From NCBI GenBank assembly GCA_004299485.1, contig SCQP01000014.1, positions 1-64,000 of the forward strand: DNA of 64,000 nt. Reading direction: 5' to 3'. Source of the DNA: Acidobacteriota bacterium. Its GTDB lineage: Bacteria; Acidobacteriota; Terriglobia; Terriglobales; SCQP01. Position numbers and translations under genes: made by a program. Positions 54,819-60,897 of the stretch are shown one piece after another. How positions within the stretch are numbered: position 1 is the stretch's first letter; every line of letters starts with the position of its first letter. Below the pieces are notes generated by a model. It was not told the origin of the DNA. It ran no database searches and saw only the letters and a program-made list of their open reading frames with translations.

Positions 54819-55628
54819 CTATTCTGCCAGACGGCGTAGCGCCGCCAGGTCGGCCACCTGGCCTTCCGGCGGCGTTTCGACGATGAAGGTCTTGCCCCGC
54901 AGCCGCCGATCGTGGAGCAGCAGCCGGAAAGCGGCTTCTCCCAACTGGCCCTTGCCGATATGTTCGTGTCGGTCGTGATGGCTGCCGCGCGCCGTCTTGG
55001 CATCATTGCTATGAAAGACGGGAACGCGCTGCAGGCCCACCGTGGCCTGCAGCTCTTTCATGGTGGCCGCATAACCTTCCGGCGTGGTCAGATCGTAGCC
55101 GGCGGCCCAGGTGTGGCAGGTGTCAATGCAGGCGCCAACCGGCAGACCTGGAAGGTCGTCGAGGATCGCGGCCAGGCCGCCAAAATTGCCCGCCAGGTGC
55201 GTCCCTCCGCCCGCCATATTCTCGATCAGCAGCATCAGTTTGCCCCAGGCGAACCCCTTGGCCGCCTGCTGAATGCCGGTGACGCACCGCTCGACGCTGC
55301 CGCTGCCGGGATGCAAAACCAGAAATTCGGCGCCAATGGCGCTGGCCCTCTCCAGTTCCCCACGCAGCGCCGCAATCGACTGTGCTCGGAAGCGATCGGT
55401 CTCGCCGGCCACATTGATCAGATAATTGGCATGCACGACCAGTGGCCGCAATTTGTATTCGCGGCATAGCCGCTGTAGCGCCGCCGCTTCTTCGGCCGGA
55501 ACGGCTTTCGCCCGCCACTGCCGCGGACTGGCGGTGAAGACCTGCAGGGCATCGCAGCCCAGCTCATGGGCTCGTTCTGCGGCCCGGGATACGCCACCGG
55601 CGCTGGATACGTGCGTGCCAAAACGCAT
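54819..55628 (-). CDS. nfo: Endonuclease IV (AP endonuclease)
   Basis: Zinc enzyme that cuts DNA at abasic sites in base-excision repair. The 269-residue TIM barrel opens with 'FGTHVSSAGGVSRAAERA' and has all metal motifs: 'LVVHANYLINVA' (H), 'VLHPGS' (H), 'LLIENMAGGG' (E), 'CIDTCHTWAAGYDL' (D and H), 'VFHSNDAKTARGSHHDRHEHIGKG' in parts with H-x-N-D and D-R-H-x-x-I-G-x-G, and the final Glu in 'FIVETPP'. Length is close to E. coli Nfo (285). It is the first gene of nfo-leuS-guaA. Confidence 0.95.
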   Translation of the reverse strand: MRFGTHVSSAGGVSRAAERAHELGCDALQVFTASPRQWRAKAVPAEEAAALQRLCREYKLRPLVVHANYLINVAGETDRFRAQSIAALRGELERASAIGAEFLVLHPGSGSVERCVTGIQQAAKGFAWGKLMLLIENMAGGGTHLAGNFGGLAAILDDLPGLPVGACIDTCHTWAAGYDLTTPEGYAATMKELQATVGLQRVPVFHSNDAKTARGSHHDRHEHIGKGQLGEAAFRLLLHDRRLRGKTFIVETPPEGQVADLAALRRLAE

Positions 55629-55724
55629 AGAAGAAGAGGTTATCAGTTTTCAGTTCTCAGCTTTCAGTCAAGCTGCCACGCCTGACGAGCCTTAACTGAA
55701 AACTGTTAACTGTAAACTGTCTTT
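55629..55724. repeat. CAGTT-type short repeats between nfo and pfk
   Basis: The gap contains CAGTTTTCAGTTCTCAGC-like strings (55646-55664) and the inverted counterpart AACTGAAAACTGTTAACTG (55694-55712), a pattern of imperfect inverted repeats. Similar TTACAG units occur at 46862-46890. TAAACT (55713-55718) lies six bases before the pfk ATG at 55725 and could be its -10 box. Confidence 0.6.
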
Positions 55725-56753
55725 ATGCGCCTTGGCATCCTCACCGGCGGCGGCGACTGCCCCGGTCTCAACGCCGTGATTCGTGCCGTCGTGCGCAAAG
55801 GCACCACCTTCTACGGAGATTCCGTGGTCGGCTTTCTCGAAGGCTGGCGCGGTGTGGTCGAAAACCGGGCCATGGAACTCGATCTCGACCGCATCGCCGG
55901 AATCATTCACCGCGGAGGAACCATTTTGCGCACTTCGCGCACCAACCCCAGGCAAATGCCGCAAGGCTTGGAACAGGTGCAAGCCACCTTCGCCGTGCAG
56001 CATCTGGAGGCGCTTGTCGTCATTGGTGGCGATGACACGTTGGGCGTGGCGCAGTGGATTCACGAGGCCGGCCTGCCGGTGGTCGGTGTTCCCAAAACCA
56101 TTGACAACGATTTGTCGGGAACCGATCTTTGCTTCGGGTTTGACACCGCCGTGGGCATAGCTACGGAAGCCGTCGACCGCTTGCATAGCACTGCGGAAGC
56201 GCATAACCGGGTTATGGTGGTTGAGGTTATGGGCCGCGAAGCTGGTTGGATCGCGCTTTATGCCGGGGTTGCCGGAGGCGCGGACGTGGTGCTGATTCCG
56301 GAGAAGCCATTCCGTGTACAGGAGGTCTGTGAGTTGCTCCGCCGCCGGCACGCGCGGGGCAAGTATTTCAGCATTGTCGTGGTCGCCGAAGGCGCGCGCT
56401 GGGCCGAAGCTCCGGAAGTCGAGAAAGATGCCCCCCGGGACGCGTTTGGCCATGTGCGCCTGGGCGGCATCAGCAACCGTCTGGCGGAGCAGATTGAAAA
56501 GCACACCGGCTACGAAACCCGTGTGGTTATTCTCGGCCACACGCAACGCGGGGGCACGCCCACGGCGTTTGACCGCATGCTGGCCACACGCTATGGCATC
56601 GCCGCCATCGACATGGTGCATCGCGGCGAGTTTGGGCGCATGGCCGCACTGCAGGGCCAGCAGTTGACCTCGGTGCCACTGACGGAAGCCTTGAGCCGGA
56701 ATCGCACGGTGGGGGAGGACTTGTACGAGCTTGCCTCGGTCTTTTTTGGCTAG
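55725..56753 (+). CDS. pfkA: 6-phosphofructokinase, predicted PPi-dependent type
   Basis: Phosphorylates fructose-6-phosphate at C1. The 342-residue protein follows the E. coli PfkA numbering closely. 'GGGDCPGLNAVIR' opens the active site. In ATP-dependent enzymes positions 104 and 124 are Gly; here they are Asp104 in 'IGGDDTLG' and Lys124 in 'GVPKTIDND'. These two residues are established as the sign of pyrophosphate use (PFP). The catalytic T-I-D-x-D and the later 'MGREAGWIAL' and 'GHTQRGGTP' are present. The donor is therefore predicted to be PPi, although some enzymes of this clade use ATP. The start ATG directly follows a TAAACT box and has no Shine-Dalgarno sequence. Confidence 0.9.
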   Translation: MRLGILTGGGDCPGLNAVIRAVVRKGTTFYGDSVVGFLEGWRGVVENRAMELDLDRIAGIIHRGGTILRTSRTNPRQMPQGLEQVQATFAVQHLEALVVIGGDDTLGVAQWIHEAGLPVVGVPKTIDNDLSGTDLCFGFDTAVGIATEAVDRLHSTAEAHNRVMVVEVMGREAGWIALYAGVAGGADVVLIPEKPFRVQEVCELLRRRHARGKYFSIVVVAEGARWAEAPEVEKDAPRDAFGHVRLGGISNRLAEQIEKHTGYETRVVILGHTQRGGTPTAFDRMLATRYGIAAIDMVHRGEFGRMAALQGQQLTSVPLTEALSRNRTVGEDLYELASVFFG

Positions 56754-57828
56754 TTTTTTGGCTAGTTGCGCCGTGCTGCTGGCTCTGTTCGCCGCCGGCT
56801 GCTCCTCCCTGGCGGCGCGTTCGGCGGCCCCGCATATGTTGTTGGTTACGGGCGGGAATGAACTGCAGACAATCAGTACTCAGGATCTGCAACTCCGCGC
56901 GCAATTACGCCTGCCCGGACCGGTCGTCGCCGCTGCCGTGAATCCGGAGCGCAATGTGCTCCTGCTTGCCACGGCCGGCGCCCAGCCCTATTGGTTGAAA
57001 ATCGGCAGCACCGGGAGCCGCATCCTGCAGCGCCGGCCGTTGGCAATGATACCGGCCGCCATGGTGATGCACGATCGGCAAGGTTATCTTGTGGGTTCCA
57101 ACGACACGGGATCGTGGGTGCAAGCGTTTGATCCGGCGCACTGGGCGGCGCCTTGGCCGCTTCCCGGCCACGCCGTAGCCCTGGCACTCACCCCGCAGGG
57201 CGTATTGGCGATCGCGGCTACGCAGCCCTCCAGCCTGGTTCTGGCCGACCCCACCACCCATCGCTGGCGGCGGGTTGACCTCACTTCCCCGCCCCGTCAG
57301 GTCGTCACTTTACCTTACGGCCACAAGGTGTTTGTGCTCTGCGCCACGACGGTTGCGGTCATTGATACGCACATTCCCGGCCTGCTCGCCTACTTGCCGC
57401 TGGGACAGCAGCCGCAGCAGATGATCCTCAAGCCCGACGGTGGCGAGCTCTACGTCAGCAATGCGGGCGGCTCGGTGAGCGTCATCAACACTTCCGCCAA
57501 TGAAGTTTCGGGTACGATTCCCGCCGGCTTGGGCGCCGGCGCCGTGGCGATTGGCGCCGCCGGCCTGAACCTGTACGTCGCCAACGCAGCCGCCGGTACG
57601 GTTACGGTCATTTCGACCGCCGGCCGCAGCGTGCAAGTGGTAATCCATGTCGGCCAGGACCCGCGCGCGCTGGCCCTGGGTCCGGACGGCTTGCTGTTGT
57701 TTGCCGCCGACGCCGGCTCGGACGACGTGGCCGCAGTGCGAGCCCAGGATCCCACCAACCCCAATTCTCTGATCACGTTGCTGCCGTCGCCACCCAATCC
57801 CGGCTACCTCACCGTCCTGCGTCCATGA
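56731..57828 (+). CDS. Beta-propeller lipoprotein (YVTN-type repeats)
   Basis: A 365-residue exported protein. The signal sequence ends with a lipobox, 'LFAAGCSS', so it should be a lipoprotein anchored by Cys24. The mature part is a beta-propeller made of repeats with '(Q)-x-I-S-T-Q-D-L', 'GGSVSVINTSANEVSGTIPAGLGAGAVAIG' in parts and 'GTVTVISTAGRSVQVVIHVGQDPRALALGPDG' in parts, the YVTN/NHL type: V-x-V-I-D/N-T/S. Such propellers bind ligands or proteins. The start is uncertain: a TTG at 56731 overlaps pfk by 23 bp; other TTG codons follow at 56746 and 56758, and no ATG precedes the lipobox. The stop overlaps the lptFG ATG (ATGA), so it may aid LPS export. Confidence 0.75.
   Translation: MPRSFLASFLASCAVLLALFAAGCSSLAARSAAPHMLLVTGGNELQTISTQDLQLRAQLRLPGPVVAAAVNPERNVLLLATAGAQPYWLKIGSTGSRILQRRPLAMIPAAMVMHDRQGYLVGSNDTGSWVQAFDPAHWAAPWPLPGHAVALALTPQGVLAIAATQPSSLVLADPTTHRWRRVDLTSPPRQVVTLPYGHKVFVLCATTVAVIDTHIPGLLAYLPLGQQPQQMILKPDGGELYVSNAGGSVSVINTSANEVSGTIPAGLGAGAVAIGAAGLNLYVANAAAGTVTVISTAGRSVQVVIHVGQDPRALALGPDGLLLFAADAGSDDVAAVRAQDPTNPNSLITLLPSPPNPGYLTVLRP
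56742..56765 (+). repeat. 12-bp tandem duplication at the pfk stop codon
   Basis: TTTTTTGGCTAG is present twice in direct tandem. The first copy contains the pfk stop (TAG). In the overlapping frame of the next gene it adds a second F-L-A-S unit to the signal region. Confidence 0.9.
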
Positions 57829-60098
57829 AAATCCTGCACCGCTACGTCCGGCGCGAGATTGCCGTGTATGGCGGCCTGGGGCTGCTGCTGTTCACCTTCG
57901 TAATCTTCATGCAGAACCTCGGCCGCGCCATGGATGCGGCCGTGCACGCCAACGACGCAGCCGTCGGCTTGCTGTTTCTTTACGTGCTGCCGGCAGCGCT
58001 GGTATTCACGCTGCCCATGGCGCTGCTGGTGGGCATTCTCACCGGACTCGGCAGGCTGGGCGCCGATGGCGAACTGATGGCTCTGGCGGCCTGCGGCGCC
58101 GGAGCGCGCCGGGTGGTGCGGCCCCTGCTGGGCCTCACCGTGGTGGTTCTGGCGGTAGCCCTCCTTATGACGCTGTGGCTTGCGCCCGCCGCCCGCGGCC
58201 GGCTGCAGGCCCTGACCACGCGGCTGGCCAGCTCTCAGATTGCCGCTGCGGTGCAGCCGCGCATCTTTTTCGAGCCCGACAATAATCCCAACTGGGTGGT
58301 CTATGCTGGCGATATTACCGCCGGCGGCAGCGTCTGGAAGCAGGTCCTGGTGGCGCAAATGGACGCCGCCGGGACACCCGAGCTGACGCTGGCCGATTCC
58401 GGCGTGCTGGTACATCGCGGGGCTCAGGAAGTGCAGTTGCACCTGCTCGGCGGAACGCGCTACACGGTGGGACCGGCACACCCGGAAACCAGCCTGGTGA
58501 GTGCGTTCCGCTCGGTCGACATCCCGTTCCTGCTGCCTGCCCGCTCGCATGGACCGCCGGCGGTCAACGCCGAGGCCCTGGCTCCTCTCTGGCAGCGGGC
58601 CCACACGGCTGCTGACTGGCGTGCGGCGCGGGTTGAATTCTACCGCCGCTGGGCGCTGGCGTTTGCCTGCCTGGCGCTGGCGCTGGTGGGCATCGCGCTC
58701 GGCCTGGGCGGGCGGCGCAGCGGTCGCGCCGGTGGTTTCGTGCTGACGCTGGGGTTGGTGCTGGTCTATTACCTATTGTTTGTCTTTGGCATGGGTATGG
58801 CCAAGCAGGGCAAGGTGCCGCCGTTTTGGGGGGTGTGGGCGGCCAACCTCATCTTTCTGGCCTGGGGCGGCTGGGCGCTGTGGCGCCTGGACCGTCATCC
58901 TCCGCGGCCGCGGGAGCCGCTCGACCTGTGGGTCCGCCTGCGCCGCCTCATTCCACGGCGGCAGGATCATGTCCTTGCCGTGACCCCGGCGCGAGGACGC
59001 TCGTGGATGCCGAACCTGATCAGCGGCTATGTCACAAACAGTTTTCTGCGCTATACGCTGCTGCTGCTGGTGGCTTTCGTCATTCTGGTCCTGATCTTTA
59101 CGCTCTTCGAGTTGTTGGGCAGCATTCTGCAGCACCACATCGGCCTGCGTGTGATCGCGGAGTACCTGCTCTACTTCACGCCGCAGATGGTCTACCAGAT
59201 GATTCCGGTGGCGATACTGGTGGGTGTGTTGATCGCGTTCGGGCTGTTGGCCAAGAATAACGAGATCACCGCCATCAAGGCTTGCGGCGTGAGCGCCTAC
59301 CGCCTGCTGGCGCCGGTACTGGTGGCCGCCGCCATCCTCTGCGCGCTGCAGTTCACTCTGGGCGCGACCTGGTTGCCAGGGTTCAATCTCCGCCAGGACG
59401 AACTGCACGACCGTATTAAAGGCCAGCCTGCCCAGACCTATCGCAATCCCGAACGCAAATGGGTGTTCGGCCGCGGGAACGACATTTATTATTTCCGCTT
59501 TTTCGACGTCCAATCGCGCGCTTTCGATGACGTATCGGTCTTTCAATTTGATCCCCAGCGCTTCCAGCTCACGCGCCGCATCTTCGCGCACCAGGCGCGC
59601 TGGGACGAAACGATCCGCACCTGGGTCTTCGTCAATGGCTGGACGCGCACCTTCTCACCCCAGGGTGATACTGGTTTCGAACGCTTTGTGGTGGCGAACT
59701 TCACCGGCCTGCCCGAAACGCCGGCCTACTTCGCCGGCGACGCCCGCCAGGGCACGCAGATGACCTATGCCGAACTGCACCGCTACATCACCGTGCTGCG
59801 CCGCGGCGGCTACGATGTGAGCCGTCTGCGCATCACCCTGGCCAAGAAAATCGCCTACCCGCTGATCACCGTCATCATGGCGCTGCTGGCCTTCCCCTTC
59901 GCGCTCAGCGTGGGCCGCCGCGGCACCGTGGCCGGCATCGCCGCCGGCATCGCCGTGGCCATTGCCTACTGGACCTCCGCCAGCCTGCTCGAAGCCCTCG
60001 GTAATCTCAACCAGCTCCCTGCCGCCGTCGCTGCCTGGACCCCCGACGTGCTTTTCCTCGGCCTCGGCGTCTACCTGCTCCTGCGCGTGCCCACGTAG
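57825..60098 (+). CDS. Fused LptF-LptG LPS-export permease
   Basis: A 757-residue membrane protein built from two YjgP/YjgQ permease halves in one chain. Half one (residues 1-360) starts 'MKILHRYVRREIAVYGGLGLLLFTFVIFMQN' in part, with three membrane segments, a periplasmic beta-jellyroll domain, and three more segments. Half two starts near residue 400 ('LISGYVTNSFLRYTLLLLVAFVILVLIF' in part) and repeats the design, including 'KNNEITAIKACGVSAYRLLAPVL', the conserved coupling helix of LptF/G; half one has the matching 'ADGELMALAACGAGARRVVRPLL'. In E. coli two separate proteins work with the ATPase LptB2 to extract LPS. LptB is not in this window. This fused form agrees with the presence of lpxD. 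Confidence 0.9.
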   Translation: MKILHRYVRREIAVYGGLGLLLFTFVIFMQNLGRAMDAAVHANDAAVGLLFLYVLPAALVFTLPMALLVGILTGLGRLGADGELMALAACGAGARRVVRPLLGLTVVVLAVALLMTLWLAPAARGRLQALTTRLASSQIAAAVQPRIFFEPDNNPNWVVYAGDITAGGSVWKQVLVAQMDAAGTPELTLADSGVLVHRGAQEVQLHLLGGTRYTVGPAHPETSLVSAFRSVDIPFLLPARSHGPPAVNAEALAPLWQRAHTAADWRAARVEFYRRWALAFACLALALVGIALGLGGRRSGRAGGFVLTLGLVLVYYLLFVFGMGMAKQGKVPPFWGVWAANLIFLAWGGWALWRLDRHPPRPREPLDLWVRLRRLIPRRQDHVLAVTPARGRSWMPNLISGYVTNSFLRYTLLLLVAFVILVLIFTLFELLGSILQHHIGLRVIAEYLLYFTPQMVYQMIPVAILVGVLIAFGLLAKNNEITAIKACGVSAYRLLAPVLVAAAILCALQFTLGATWLPGFNLRQDELHDRIKGQPAQTYRNPERKWVFGRGNDIYYFRFFDVQSRAFDDVSVFQFDPQRFQLTRRIFAHQARWDETIRTWVFVNGWTRTFSPQGDTGFERFVVANFTGLPETPAYFAGDARQGTQMTYAELHRYITVLRRGGYDVSRLRITLAKKIAYPLITVIMALLAFPFALSVGRRGTVAGIAAGIAVAIAYWTSASLLEALGNLNQLPAAVAAWTPDVLFLGLGVYLLLRVPT

Positions 60099-60113
60099 GG
60101 GCTTTTTGCTTGC

Positions 60114-60119
60114 TATAGT
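60114..60119 (+). promoter_or_regulatory. -10 element of the HEPN cassette
   Basis: TATAGT, six bases before the ATG at 60126, directly after lptFG. A leaderless transcript is predicted. No -35 at normal distance. Confidence 0.4.
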
Positions 60120-60125
60120 GGGGGC

Positions 60126-60443
60126 ATGATGCCGCGAGTTGCCAAGCAGATTAGCGCTGAGCACGACTCGGCCAAAGAGTGGTTGGTGCGGCGGATGAAT
60201 GAGTTCATCCCGGACCTCAAGGTGCTAAAGGTGGAAATCGAGGAGAAAGAAGACTCCGATGGCCAACCGAGCCTGTTTGTGCATGTTTTGCTGGCCCGCC
60301 ATATGAAGCCGGCTGAAATTGCGGCTCGGATGTCGCTGCGCGCTGATTTTCGCATGTGGCTGCTCCTCCAGGGCGACGACCGGTTCCCATACTTTGAATT
60401 CGTGACGAAATCTGACCTACGCGAGCGAAATCAGAGCAATTGA
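60126..60443 (+). CDS. Small unknown protein coupled to a HEPN gene
   Basis: A 105-residue protein with mixed alpha/beta composition: a helix 'SAKEWLVRRMNEFIP', an acidic strand 'LKVEIEEKEDSDG', 'LFVHVLLARHMKPAEIA' and 'DFRMWLLLQGDDRFPYFEFV'. It has no signal peptide. I recognise no family, and the G-S-x-A-R-G motif of minimal nucleotidyltransferases, the usual HEPN partners, is absent. Its base composition looks lower in GC than its neighbours. The stop TGA overlaps the next start by TTGA. Its place before a HEPN gene suggests an antitoxin or regulatory partner; this is inference. Confidence 0.7.
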   Translation: MMPRVAKQISAEHDSAKEWLVRRMNEFIPDLKVLKVEIEEKEDSDGQPSLFVHVLLARHMKPAEIAARMSLRADFRMWLLLQGDDRFPYFEFVTKSDLRERNQSN

Positions 60444-60895
60444 TCACGCCCAACAAGTTATTGGAGCATGCGCGCAGCGAGCTTGCCTACTCGGGCCAGA
60501 ACAAGCCCCGCCAGGCTGATTTGCATCGCGCCGTTTCCACAGCCTACTACGCAGCGTTTCACAGTCTCTCTCAGACCGTTGCCTCCGAGTTCGTACCCGC
60601 AGCCTCGAAGGAGACCCGGCTGGTTTTTGCCCGGGCAATCGATCACGGAAAGGCTAAGGACATCTGCGCTGCCTGGTCGAGTTGCTCCGATCCGGTATTA
60701 CGCAAGTTCGCAGCGGCGCTCAAGAACCTTTATCAGCAAAGGACCGACTGCGACTACAACCTGCAATACAAAATATCGAAGGCCGAAACCCTCGTCGCGA
60801 TCACCGAGGCGGCTGGCGCAATGCAATCGCTGGATCGAGCAGATCCGGGCTTGCGTCGCGACTTTCTGGCCGCCGTCCTTCTGAAAAGGCGCTAA
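60440..60895 (+). CDS. HEPN-domain protein
   Basis: A 151-residue helical protein of the HEPN fold. Typical features are 'LLEHARSELAYSGQNKPRQADLHRAVSTAYYAAFHSL' in parts, with L-R/H-R-A-x-S/Y-x-A-Y-Y-A-x-F-H, and the C-terminal 'LKNLYQQRTDCDYNLQ', an R-x3-D-Y-type motif replacing the classical R-x4-H of HEPN ribonucleases. HEPN proteins often act as RNases in toxin-antitoxin and stress systems; the R-x3-D-Y forms may be inactive or act differently. The start is a TTG that overlaps the stop of the preceding gene, so expression is coupled. The pair lies between lptFG and the convergent ppdK, with only two bases to ppdK's stop. Confidence 0.75.
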   Translation: MITPNKLLEHARSELAYSGQNKPRQADLHRAVSTAYYAAFHSLSQTVASEFVPAASKETRLVFARAIDHGKAKDICAAWSSCSDPVLRKFAAALKNLYQQRTDCDYNLQYKISKAETLVAITEAAGAMQSLDRADPGLRRDFLAAVLLKRR

Positions 60896-60897
60896 AT

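Noticed and set aside
60126-60443. MNT-type nucleotidyltransferase antitoxin for the HEPN gene.
   Set aside because: The G-S-x-A-R-G and D-x-D motifs of that family are absent.
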